Assembly (NCBI GenBank): GCA_964570855.1
Contig: CAZMZR010000001.1
Location: 37,195 to 101,194 of the forward strand
From: JAFGPS01 sp964570855
GTDB taxonomy: Bacteria; Planctomycetota; Phycisphaerae; Sedimentisphaerales; Anaerobacaceae
Reading direction: 5' to 3'
DNA length: 64,000 nt
Below, one piece after another: positions 8,029 through 16,480 of the stretch. The notes below the pieces were generated by a model, which saw only the letters and a list, made by a program, of their open reading frames with translations, did no database searches and was not told the DNA's origin. The stretch's first letter is position 1; each line of letters begins with the position of its first letter. The position numbers and the translations under genes were made by a program.

Positions 8029-8988
8029 ATGGCAGTTTTAGTTGGGATTGATGAAGCCGGTTTTGGCCCGATTCTGGGGCCTTTAGTGGTATCATCCAGC
8101 ACTTTTTCTCTTCCAGGCAATCAATTAACCTCTGATTTATGGGAGGTTTTAGTCAGAAGTGTCAGTAACAGGAGAAAACGGCTGAGTGGGCGATTACTCA
8201 TTGCAGACAGTAAAAAGGTTTATAATAAGACGATTGGCATTAAACACCTTGAGCGGACCGTTATGACAGTGATGAAATGTCTCGGTATAGAGCCGGTTAC
8301 TCTGGCCGAACTCGTAGGACCTTTGTGCCCGAGTTGCCTTGAGCGGTTAAGCAATTATCCATGGTACAAAGGCGCCGAAACTTACTGTCTTTCAGTAAAT
8401 ATTGCTGATATAGCGATTGCTTCGAAAGTGCTTGCTGATGATCTTGCTATAAATGGGATGGAGTTGAAGGAGATAAAAAGTTATTGCCTGGATGTAGAGT
8501 ATTACAACAACATGGTTACTGTAGTGAAGAACAAAGCCAGTGTACTTTTTACGGCAACATCACAACTTATACAAACAGCTTTCGATAGCTTTGCGGATGA
8601 TGATCTGCATATCATAATAGACAGACAGGGCGGGCGGATGCATTATCGTCAAAATCTTCAAAGGATGTTTCCGGATATGAAATTAAGGATTATCCATGAA
8701 AGCCCTGCAGTCAGCAGTTATGAATTACAAACTGATAAAGGAGCTATGCACATACATTTTAAGGTCGGAGCGGATGGACAATATTTGCCGGTCTCGCTGG
8801 CGTCAATGGTTAGTAAATATCTCCGCGAACTTATGATTGGCTGTATCAATCGTTATTTTGCCGGTTTTAATCCGGCCTTAAAGCCCACTGCAGGGTACTG
8901 GACGGATGGCCTGCGTTTTATTGAAGACTTAAAAACAAGTCTCCCGCATATCCGGATCAATCAAAATCAATTGATACGGTGTCGTTGA
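8029..8988 (+). CDS. Divergent RNase HII-like protein
   Basis: A 319-residue protein with an RNase H-fold signature resembling RNase HII. It has GIDEAGFGPILGP at the N-terminus (catalytic D and E), an ADSKKVY segment, IIIDRQGGR (third acidic residue) and SMVSKYLRELM, which aligns with the family's ASxxAKxxRD box but has Glu where Asp is usual. It is over 100 residues longer than ordinary RNase HII. An insertion rich in conserved-looking Cys and aromatics (LCPSCLERL, YPWYKG) follows the DSKK box. The ATG at 8029 has AGGAG eight bases upstream; an ATG at 8011 is possible. It may act on RNA-DNA hybrids or be a diverged paralogue. Confidence 0.6.
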   Translation: MAVLVGIDEAGFGPILGPLVVSSSTFSLPGNQLTSDLWEVLVRSVSNRRKRLSGRLLIADSKKVYNKTIGIKHLERTVMTVMKCLGIEPVTLAELVGPLCPSCLERLSNYPWYKGAETYCLSVNIADIAIASKVLADDLAINGMELKEIKSYCLDVEYYNNMVTVVKNKASVLFTATSQLIQTAFDSFADDDLHIIIDRQGGRMHYRQNLQRMFPDMKLRIIHESPAVSSYELQTDKGAMHIHFKVGADGQYLPVSLASMVSKYLRELMIGCINRYFAGFNPALKPTAGYWTDGLRFIEDLKTSLPHIRINQNQLIRCR

Positions 8989-9079
8989 CATGTATGACTT
9001 ATAATCAGCCGCAATCAATTCGTGATTGGATTTTCGATTTGTAATTATCAAGATGGTTTATGCTGGGTTTCTTAAGTAA

Positions 9080-9568
9080 CTATTGCTTTTTTAATTGTTC
9101 GCTGAGCAGGCGTATGTGTCGATTTTCTTCTTTTATAATCATATCAATTGTCTCCTCACTGGCCGGGTCCCGGGCGAAGCCTTTCAGGCCGTTATAAAAA
9201 ACAATAGCTTCCTTTGCCCTGTTAATCGCATCTTTCAGGATTTCTGCTATGTTATCCTGGCTTAGCGGGCCTTTGAGTGAGCTATGTTTTGTGGCAAAAA
9301 CTGCAAGGCCTGCCATTACGTCTGGATTGGACAATACATAATTGTTCGGATCGAAGGTGCCGAATTCGCCGGTTTTTTCTGAGAATCTTTTTCTTCTCTG
9401 TGCGAGAATTTTTTCATGTCTGGCTTTCCAGCTCGCCAGTGTATAGCATATATTGCGAAATTCCGGGTTATCAAGCAGCTCCGCTATTTCGAGATAAAAC
9501 TTCGCTCCGTTATGCTCTATTTTCTCGGCTATTTGGAGAATTTCAAAGACGTTGAATCTTGTCTCCAT
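9080..9568 (-). CDS. Ferritin-like (rubrerythrin-type) diiron protein
   Basis: A 162-residue four-helix-bundle protein. Candidate iron ligands are spaced as in the ferritin/rubrerythrin superfamily: Glu in EKIEHNGAKFY, the Glu/His pair in SWKARHEKIL, Glu in AKEAIVFYNG and the Glu/His pair in IIKEENRHIRLL. There is no rubredoxin domain. Likely roles are peroxide or iron handling. It is a single gene; a weak minus-strand promoter (TTGTCA, 16 bases, TTTATA complement) lies at about 9617-9644. Confidence 0.75.
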   Translation of the reverse strand: METRFNVFEILQIAEKIEHNGAKFYLEIAELLDNPEFRNICYTLASWKARHEKILAQRRKRFSEKTGEFGTFDPNNYVLSNPDVMAGLAVFATKHSSLKGPLSQDNIAEILKDAINRAKEAIVFYNGLKGFARDPASEETIDMIIKEENRHIRLLSEQLKKQ

Positions 9569-9817
9569 TTTAGCACTTTCTTATAATATTTTTCACTTTT
9601 TCGAAGCTTTTCTTTATTTATAATATAATCGGTTTATGTGACAAATTCAATTCTGATAAATTTATATTATTTGTGATTTTATCTATGGTTCTCAGGGTAA
9701 GCCTATAATATTCCTCTGAGTGCGTTTCTCTATCTTAAACATAATTGGATGATTAACTTTTTCTAAAAAAAGGCTCTCTGGTTTTCGACTGTTGTTAATT
9801 TTAATGCTTTTGTTAAA

Positions 9818-10366
9818 TCAGGGAGTTTTACCGCTTTTTTCCCGGATTTCCCGCTCAAGTTGCCTGGCGAAAACTTCATAGCTGTCATGTCCGAAAAGGC
9901 AAAAAACGACCTTTTCCAAGCCGGTCGGACCAATGATATAATCGATAGTTGTCTTTAACATTATTTCAGCGCATTTATCGATGGGATAGCCGAAAATACC
10001 CGTACTGATTGCCGGGAAGGAAATGCTTTTAATATTATTTTTGTCGGCAATTTTTAACGAGTTAAGCGTAGCATTTTTCAGCTTTTGGTCTTCATTACCT
10101 TCGCCCATCCGCGGTCCTGCTGCGTGGATAACATATTTTGCTTTTAAATTACCTGCACTTGTTATTACAGCTCCGCCCACGAATGTCCCGCCGATATTAC
10201 TGCACTCCTGCTGGATTTTGGGACCACCTTTTCTGCTTATGGCACCGGCGACGCCGCCCCCTAAAATCAATTGAGTGTTGGCAGGATTGACAATGGCTTC
10301 GGTTTCCATATCAGTAATGTCGGCTTCAAGTATCTCAAGGAAAGAATGTGCAAATTCCGCTTTCAT
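9818..10366 (-). CDS. Macrodomain protein (O-acetyl-ADP-ribose deacetylase type)
   Basis: A 182-residue macrodomain that binds ADP-ribose and probably removes ADP-ribosyl or O-acetyl groups. Visible motifs are ADITDMETEAIVNPAN (the catalytic-loop Asn), GGGVAGAISRKGG (diphosphate loop), VGGAVITSAGNL, YVIHAAGP and ISFPAISTGIFGYP (second loop). The length and motif order match the MacroD/YmdB group. It follows the PilZ gene by 68 bases on the same strand, so co-transcription is possible. Confidence 0.9.
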   Translation of the reverse strand: MKAEFAHSFLEILEADITDMETEAIVNPANTQLILGGGVAGAISRKGGPKIQQECSNIGGTFVGGAVITSAGNLKAKYVIHAAGPRMGEGNEDQKLKNATLNSLKIADKNNIKSISFPAISTGIFGYPIDKCAEIMLKTTIDYIIGPTGLEKVVFCLFGHDSYEVFARQLEREIREKSGKTP

Positions 10367-10434
10367 ATTGGTTGTTTATAAAAAATGGTCATCTAAACCG
10401 CGTAAAGAGTTATTATGCTACAAAGAGTTTTATA

Positions 10435-11286
10435 CTAAAAGATTTTATTGCGATCTGTAACAAACTTATCGACCTTTTTCAGTACTATTTCCTTGATTGG
10501 ATGTTTATCTGTAATCCCGGATGCTGAGATTCCTTTTACTTTCAGTTCTTCCTCGATTTTGGCTATTGCATTCGCCGCCTCAGCTTTAATCCTGGATATT
10601 GCCTGGGCTTTCTCCGCTTTAATTTTTGCTATTTCCTCGCTATAGAATTCGGTCTTTCTTTGTAATTCGGCTTCGGTTTTTGTTCTTTTCGCGGCTTCAA
10701 CACCGGCGATTTTTTCTGCTTTTGCCCTCAATTTAGCTTCGCTGTTGGCTCTGGCTTCGGCTTTAGCTCTTGTCTGTGCTTCGGACTTTAGTCCTTCTTC
10801 TGCTTTTGTTTTAGCCTCTGTGTAAAACCTTATTTTTTCCTCGGCCCTTGTCAATGCTTCATCATAAACTTTAACACTTTCCTCAGCTTTTAGGATTGAT
10901 AATGCTTTGGCCTCAAGTCTCAGTTGTGCATCGGATTCGCTTATATCCTGTTCTCCGGGCTTGAAGAAAAGTGGCTCGGCAAACCGGACTACTACACGAT
11001 ATACCTGGCTGCTTAACTTATCCAGTCGCCAGACACAGCCGACGCGATTGAAAAGAATCGTGTCAAAGGAGTTGTTATGGTCGAAGTGCGGTGTGCCAAA
11101 GTTTATTTTCAGTGATTGGTCGAGGTGCGGACAGCTTTCATCGAAACGGCATAGAAAAGCCATACCCTCACTGGAAACATCTACAATCTGACCTGGAGAA
11201 GCCTTTTCTTTGTCATCCCTGGTGAAATAAACAGGCCAACGATAACTTAATCTTTTTTCTGCCCTTTGCTCGTTGGCTTTTTCCAT
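10435..11286 (-). CDS. PilZ-domain protein with long charged coiled coil
   Basis: A 283-residue cytoplasmic protein. The N-terminal PilZ domain (about residues 8-115) has the two c-di-GMP binding elements, RxxxR in KRLSYRWPV and (D/N)xSxxG in DVSSEGMAF. The rest (about 125-265) is an Ala/Glu/Lys/Arg-rich repeat (AEEK, KAEA, RAKAEA units) predicted to form a long coiled coil. It may couple second-messenger binding to assembly of a larger structure, which is inference. The ATG is immediately preceded by AAGG. Candidate partner genes are not adjacent. Confidence 0.82.
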   Translation of the reverse strand: MEKANEQRAEKRLSYRWPVYFTRDDKEKASPGQIVDVSSEGMAFLCRFDESCPHLDQSLKINFGTPHFDHNNSFDTILFNRVGCVWRLDKLSSQVYRVVVRFAEPLFFKPGEQDISESDAQLRLEAKALSILKAEESVKVYDEALTRAEEKIRFYTEAKTKAEEGLKSEAQTRAKAEARANSEAKLRAKAEKIAGVEAAKRTKTEAELQRKTEFYSEEIAKIKAEKAQAISRIKAEAANAIAKIEEELKVKGISASGITDKHPIKEIVLKKVDKFVTDRNKIF

Positions 11287-11369
11287 CCTTAGAGTTCCCG
11301 GTTACTTTGCATGTATGTTTATCAGGCAATTAAAAAGCTGATATCACTCGGTTTATGACCTGTAAAAAA

Positions 11370-11443
11370 AGGCGGCGGCCGGATTCGAACCGGCGAATAA
11401 CGGTTTTGCAAACCGTCGCCTTAGGCCGCTTGGCTACGCCGCC
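11370..11443 (-). tRNA. tRNA-Cys (GCA)
   Basis: The minus strand folds as a complete 74-base cloverleaf. The 7-bp acceptor stem is GGCGGCG/CGCCGCC and the D arm is AGCCAAGCGGCCTAAGGC. The anticodon loop is TTTGCAAAA with GCA, and the T arm contains GGTTCGAATCC. The discriminator base is U, the expected identity element for Cys. The 3' CCA is not encoded; a run of seven T follows and may terminate transcription. Confidence 0.97.
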
Positions 11444-11456
11444 ATATTTTAGTTTT

Positions 11457-11486
11457 AAATTAAATCGACCTTGATTTTTTTGTCAA
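11457..11486 (-). promoter_or_regulatory. Promoter of tRNA-Cys
   Basis: TTGACA and TAATTT with 18-base spacing on the minus strand, ending 13 bases before the 5' end of the tRNA. Confidence 0.6.
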
Positions 11487-11893
11487 TATTCCAAGAACTT
11501 TAATTCATTTTGACTCATATATACATATGTTTGAAAAACCAGGGCTGACGATACCGGATCTTCGTTAATAATGGCCATATATATTAAAAAAACGCAAGTT
11601 TCATGTATAATCTACACATAGAGACTCTTTTTTGCAAAGAAATTAGGCATGATTTTACAGTAAATATTAACAAGTTTGTCGGAGATGGAGTCTGTTTACG
11701 GTCGCCTTATAAATATTAGATTTACCTGTAAAATACAGAAAATATTGTCGTAATATTAATTTTTAAGCAATATTCAGGTGGGACTAAACGTCTATTTTTT
11801 TAGTAACAGGTTGTGGTTTAGGTATTTCGTCTTTTATTTTATGCCTATATATCGTAATATAAAGGTTTTATAATATTGTTTATCAACATTGAT
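11487..11893 (+). other. AT-rich intergenic region ahead of the efflux operon
   Basis: About 400 bases without a supported gene. It must contain the promoter of the TolC/HlyD/ABC operon. TATAAT-like boxes occur (for example near 11611) but without a convincing -35 partner. Short ORFs here lack ribosome-binding sites. Confidence 0.4.
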
Positions 11894-13558
11894 ATGAACA
11901 GAGATAATTCTATGCGAGGAAGAGGTTTATCAGGGAAAAAATCCATGATATGTAGGTTGTTGTCTGTAAAATTGGCACTCTTAATGCTTGGTATTGCCGG
12001 CGTTTTGGGTTTTACAGGTGCCTGTAGCAGTCCGGAGCAACTTGTAGCCGAGGCGGATCAGGAAACGTATAAAATCATCGAAGATAAATGGCGGGACGAC
12101 TTTGGCCAAATGACGAACTATACGATTCGTGATACGGTACCAACTGAAGATGAAATTGCTTCAGGGGTACCGCCATTAGGCGTCATAACCCTTGCAAAGG
12201 CGGTTGAGATGGCTACAAAATATAATCGTGAATATCAAACTCAAAAGGAGTCGCTGTATCTGTCCGCCCTGGATTTAACATTGACCCGACATGAATATGC
12301 AAGACAGTGGTTCGGGACTTTTGATGGCCAGTACCTGAATTCCGAAGACGGTGAAAATAATACGCTTTCATCCGACTTCGGTGTGGATCAGGCGTTTATT
12401 ACGGCCGGTGGTATTATAGCAAATGCCGGTCTTGCCATCGATTGGACACGTTTTCTCAGCGGTGATCAATACACTTCTTTAGGTTCGGTTCTCACTGCCA
12501 GTGTGACGGCACCTTTATTGGGACGCGGCGGGGGGAAAACCGCATGGGAGAACCTGACTCAGGCAGAGAGAAATGTTTTATATCGAATACGTACTTTCAA
12601 CCGTTATCGTCAGACATTTGTTGTTTCGATTATCAGTGATTATTACCGTGTTTTACAGCAAAAAGACAACCTGGAAGTTACCAGAGCCAGCTATGAAAGG
12701 CAGATAGAATCAACAAATCAACTGAGAATGGAGGTTGAAGTTGGTCAAAGGGCACAGTCGGATGCGGATGAGGCGGAACAGAAGCTACTCAGTGCCGAAA
12801 ACAATCTATTTTCTGCTGAACAAAGCTATGCACAAACTCTCGATAGCTTCAAAATCAGGTTGTCTTTACCTACTGAAGCTAATATAACGCTGGACCCGAA
12901 TGAGTTGAAAGTGTTGGGAAATTTGGGTGTTGGACTTCCGGAATATACGGTAGAAGATGCGATTGAGATGGCGTTAGGACGCAGGTTGGATTTAGCTAAC
13001 ACAAGAGAAGGGCTTGAGGATGCCGAGAGGAAGCTTGTTCTGGCCGCCGAAGGCCTTGGTGTACAACTGAACCTGATTGGTAGCGCCGGCGTAGATTCAA
13101 CTGAAAAAACTGATTTCACCAGGCTGCGTTTTCATGAAGGTACTTACTCATTAGGTTTTGAAACTGATTTGCCTTTCGACCAAAAATCAGAACGTAATGC
13201 TTACCGTGAGGCATTAATTTCATTGCAGCAGCGACAGCGAGGCTATGAAGAAGATATTGAAAGAATCAAGCTCGATGTGAACAAGGCTTATCGTGACCTG
13301 GCAGAGACGGCTGAGAGTTATAGAATTCAGCAGGTCGGCTTGAGATTGGCTGAAAGACGTCTTCAACAACAGAAATTGTTATTGGATTACGGTCGAGGCA
13401 CTGTGCGACTTTTACTTGAATCGGAAGATGCTTTAGTACAGGCTCAAAATGCAGTGACACGTGCTTTGGTTGAGCATTTAATCGCCAAGATGAGCTTTTT
13501 TAGAGATATCGGAATTCTTGAAGTTAGGCCGGATGGCATGTGGGAGCAAAGAACATAA
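11894..13558 (+). CDS. TolC-family outer-membrane efflux lipoprotein
   Basis: The outer-membrane channel of a tripartite exporter. An N-terminal hydrophobic segment ends in FTGAC-SSPEQ, a lipobox, so the protein is probably lipid-anchored. The body has the alternating long helices and strands of TolC/OEP proteins, duplicated (about 105-330 and 360-540), with typical segments such as VEVGQRAQSDADEAEQKL and LDYGRGTVRLLLESEDALV. The start is uncertain: ATG at 11894 or 11912. The next gene's ATG overlaps the stop (TAATG), indicating translational coupling with the periplasmic adaptor. Confidence 0.82.
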   Translation: MNRDNSMRGRGLSGKKSMICRLLSVKLALLMLGIAGVLGFTGACSSPEQLVAEADQETYKIIEDKWRDDFGQMTNYTIRDTVPTEDEIASGVPPLGVITLAKAVEMATKYNREYQTQKESLYLSALDLTLTRHEYARQWFGTFDGQYLNSEDGENNTLSSDFGVDQAFITAGGIIANAGLAIDWTRFLSGDQYTSLGSVLTASVTAPLLGRGGGKTAWENLTQAERNVLYRIRTFNRYRQTFVVSIISDYYRVLQQKDNLEVTRASYERQIESTNQLRMEVEVGQRAQSDADEAEQKLLSAENNLFSAEQSYAQTLDSFKIRLSLPTEANITLDPNELKVLGNLGVGLPEYTVEDAIEMALGRRLDLANTREGLEDAERKLVLAAEGLGVQLNLIGSAGVDSTEKTDFTRLRFHEGTYSLGFETDLPFDQKSERNAYREALISLQQRQRGYEEDIERIKLDVNKAYRDLAETAESYRIQQVGLRLAERRLQQQKLLLDYGRGTVRLLLESEDALVQAQNAVTRALVEHLIAKMSFFRDIGILEVRPDGMWEQRT

Positions 13559-15726
13559 TGGTAAATAATCAGATTAAACAAAAACCTCGAAGTCAACATC
13601 GAGGGAAGGCTAAACCCGGAATTAAAAAGTTTTGGTTCCTGCTGCTTTTTGTTGCGGTGGCTCTTGCAGTCACTGTTTTGGTGGCGGCAACGAGAAGAAC
13701 TAATACGGCATCTTCCACCAGCGGAACATTTGCCGTACGCCGGGATAATTTAGTAGTTACAGTAGAGGTTGCCGGAAGTATCAGAGCCCATAAATCGATA
13801 CAATACAAATGTCAGGTCGAGAGAGGCAGGGATGTAGGAGAAGTATCGATACTCAGTATCGTGCCTGCAGGAACCTATGTAACTCAAGAAGATGTGGATA
13901 ACAGCATGGTACTTGTGGATTTAGATTCTTCGGCCCTGCAAGATAGGTTAAATCAGGAGAAGATAGAGCTTGCAGGTGACCAGGAAAATGCAGTTGCTGC
14001 AAAAGAGGCATATGAAATTCAGATAATAGAAAATGAAAGCAACATCGCGCGAAGTGAACTGGAAGTGAGATTTGCTTTGTTGGACCTACAAAAATATTTA
14101 GGTGCGGAACTCGCGGAAAAGTTGACGAAGGATGTTAACGATGCAGTTAACCTTTCAGACTATATAGCTCCATTTGTTATGGAAGTTGAAAAAGATCCTA
14201 ATGTTTTAAATGGAACTAAATCCTGGCAGGAGATGAAGGATCTTCAGGATCAAATTGTCCTTGCTCAGGGCGATTTGAAAACAGCAGAGGATACTTATAC
14301 CGGGACTTTGAAGCTTCATGATGCAAATTACGTCTCCGATTTGGAATTGGAAAGAGACAGACTAAACGTGGTAAATCGTCAGTTCAGGTCACAGAGTTCT
14401 GAAGTGGATCTGGATTTATTTATACGCTATGATTTCCCAAAAAATGCTGAGCAATTCCTCAGTAACTACATTGAAGCCGGGCGTAGTTTACTGCGAACGT
14501 ATGCGCAGTGCCGTTCGAGAGAGGCACAAGCCAAGGTCAGGTTAAGTACTGCCGAACAAAGGTTACAAGAGCAGATGGAAAGGGTCAAAGAATTAGAGCA
14601 GCAGATAGATTATTGTACTATTAGAGCAAAAGCCCCCGGACTGGTAGTCTATGGTACCGGCGGTGAAGATGACATGTTTAGGGCGATGCGAGGCAGAGGA
14701 TCGAGTAGTGGAATCATTGCCGAAGGTGAAACAGTCTCTGAGGGTCAGGTGCTTGTATCAATGCCGGATACGGCGTCGATGGTTGCCGAAATAAGTGTTC
14801 ACGAAACCGAGGTTGATAAGGTTCGTCCCGGTCAGTTCGCAATTATAGTTATGGACGCTTTTCCAGATAAACAATTGAGGGGTAAAGTGCTTGAAGTAGC
14901 ACCGCTGCCTGATCAGCAGCGAGGCTGGATGAATCCAGATCTGAAGGTTTACAAAACATTAGTTAATATAGATGGCACCCATGATTTTCTCAGAAGTCGA
15001 ATGTCGTGTAAAGTGGAAATTCTCGTAGAGCAGTTAAGTGATGTTATCACCGTACCTATTACAGCGGTAGCAAATCGCGGCGGCAGAAAAGTATGTTATG
15101 TTGTGACTCCTCAGGGAACTGAAGAAGAACGTGTAGTACAAGCCGGTGTATTTAACGATTCTTCTGTGCAAATACTTGAAGGTTTGGAAGTTGGCGAGAA
15201 TGTATTGCTTAATCCTCCGCTTCTGACTGAATCTTCTGCGGAGGCATTCCAACAAACGCTACCGGAGTTGATGTCCGAACAGGATAAGGTTGATGGTATG
15301 GATATGGGGGCGGGCAGTCAGGATGTAAGGGGAGCCGGACGATCACGGGAAGGCAGGCAAGGCGGAGGCATGCCCGCTATGACTGAAGAACAAATGAGAC
15401 AGTTCAAAGAAAAGTTTGGAAGTCAGGGAGAAGGAGGTATGCCTGCTTTGACTGAAGAACAAATGAAACAGTTGAAGGAAAAATTTGGAAACCAGGGAGA
15501 AGGAGGTATGCCCCAATTTACTGAAGAACAAATGAAACAGTTCAGGGAAAAGTTTGGAAATAGGCAAGAAGGAGGAAGTATGCCGGGCATGACCGAGGAA
15601 CAGAGAAAGCAATTGAGGGAGAAGTTTGGATCTGGAGGATCTGGAGGAGGTGGACGAGGGACGAGAAGGCAGAACCGTACTGAACAGCCACCGGTTAAGG
15701 AAGAAGAAACAAGTACCGAAAATTAA
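13558..15726 (+). CDS. HlyD/MacA-type periplasmic adaptor with repeated tail
   Basis: The membrane-fusion subunit of the exporter. Residues about 22-43 form the single inner-membrane helix. Next come a barrel-sandwich hybrid (RRDNLVVTVEVAGSI), a long coiled-coil hairpin (about 120-350), the return of the lipoyl half (IDYCTIRAKAPGLVVYG) and beta-barrel segments (VRPGQFAIIVMDAFPDK). The last 130 residues are unusual: four tandem copies of a 23-24 residue unit around MPxxTEEQMKQxKEKFG, then a Gly/Arg-rich end. The ATG at 13558 overlaps the upstream stop codon, and GGGAG lies 12 bases upstream. It is longer than typical MacA because of the coiled coil and tail. Confidence 0.85.
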   Translation: MVNNQIKQKPRSQHRGKAKPGIKKFWFLLLFVAVALAVTVLVAATRRTNTASSTSGTFAVRRDNLVVTVEVAGSIRAHKSIQYKCQVERGRDVGEVSILSIVPAGTYVTQEDVDNSMVLVDLDSSALQDRLNQEKIELAGDQENAVAAKEAYEIQIIENESNIARSELEVRFALLDLQKYLGAELAEKLTKDVNDAVNLSDYIAPFVMEVEKDPNVLNGTKSWQEMKDLQDQIVLAQGDLKTAEDTYTGTLKLHDANYVSDLELERDRLNVVNRQFRSQSSEVDLDLFIRYDFPKNAEQFLSNYIEAGRSLLRTYAQCRSREAQAKVRLSTAEQRLQEQMERVKELEQQIDYCTIRAKAPGLVVYGTGGEDDMFRAMRGRGSSSGIIAEGETVSEGQVLVSMPDTASMVAEISVHETEVDKVRPGQFAIIVMDAFPDKQLRGKVLEVAPLPDQQRGWMNPDLKVYKTLVNIDGTHDFLRSRMSCKVEILVEQLSDVITVPITAVANRGGRKVCYVVTPQGTEEERVVQAGVFNDSSVQILEGLEVGENVLLNPPLLTESSAEAFQQTLPELMSEQDKVDGMDMGAGSQDVRGAGRSREGRQGGGMPAMTEEQMRQFKEKFGSQGEGGMPALTEEQMKQLKEKFGNQGEGGMPQFTEEQMKQFREKFGNRQEGGSMPGMTEEQRKQLREKFGSGGSGGGGRGTRRQNRTEQPPVKEEETSTEN
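15364..15633 (+). repeat. Four tandem 69-72 bp coding repeats
   Basis: Units begin near ATG codons at 15370, 15439, 15508 and 15580, giving periods of 69, 69 and 72 bases. They encode the repeated TEEQM(K/R)Q(F/L)(K/R)EKFG segments at the C-terminus of the adaptor. The copies are imperfect but close, indicating recent internal duplication. Confidence 0.85.
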
Positions 15727-15747
15727 AGGAAATACAACGAGTCGGTC

Positions 15748-16473
15748 ATGCAACAGTTAAGAGAAGCTATTGAGTTTGACAGCGACACACCAATATTGGT
15801 GATGGAGAAACTGTGTAAGAATTATCAACTTGGCTCTGTGGAATTGCGAGTCTTGAGGGAAATTGATCTGACCATAACAAGCGGTGAATATGTAGCAATC
15901 ATGGGGCCAAGTGGTTCAGGCAAATCTACTTTACTAAACATGATCGGCTGTCTTGATCGTCCAACAAGTGGTGATTATCTGCTTGGCGGACAGAGCGTTT
16001 CTGAACTTGATGATGACCAGTTGTCTATGATACGCGGCATGCGTATTGGTTTTATATTTCAGTCATTTAACCTGATTAATCAGCTCAATGTAATAGAGAA
16101 TATAGAAGTGCCGATGTATTACCAGGGCTTCACCGAACAGGAAAGCGCCGAACGAGCACTGGAATTAGCGGAAATTGTAGGCCTTGGTAACCGAGTTGAC
16201 CATAAACCTTCGGAACTAAGTGGCGGACAGCAGCAGCGAGTGGCAATTGCCAGATCGCTGGCAAATGATCCACTTATTATTTTAGCCGACGAACCAACGG
16301 GGAATCTTGATTCTTCGAGCGGCTCCGAAATCCTTGAAATTCTTGCCCGTTTGCATGAGCAGGGTAAAACCCTGATAGCCGTTACCCACGATGAGAGTAT
16401 CGCCGAAGGTGCGGGAAGGATTATACGCCTTTTCGATGGTCAAATAAGTAAACAGGAATATAATAAGCGATAA
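15748..16473 (+). CDS. MacB/LolD-type ABC transporter ATPase
   Basis: The 241-residue nucleotide-binding subunit of the exporter. Walker A is GPSGSGKST, the Q-loop is in FIFQSFNL, the signature is LSGGQQQR, Walker B is LIILADEPTG, and the H-loop is AVTHD. This is the MacB-N/LolD/FtsE subfamily, where ATPase and permease are separate chains here. It lies 21 bases after the adaptor gene and 7 bases before the permease, so the four genes form an operon. Confidence 0.95.
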   Translation: MQQLREAIEFDSDTPILVMEKLCKNYQLGSVELRVLREIDLTITSGEYVAIMGPSGSGKSTLLNMIGCLDRPTSGDYLLGGQSVSELDDDQLSMIRGMRIGFIFQSFNLINQLNVIENIEVPMYYQGFTEQESAERALELAEIVGLGNRVDHKPSELSGGQQQRVAIARSLANDPLIILADEPTGNLDSSSGSEILEILARLHEQGKTLIAVTHDESIAEGAGRIIRLFDGQISKQEYNKR

Positions 16474-16480
16474 ACACGGT

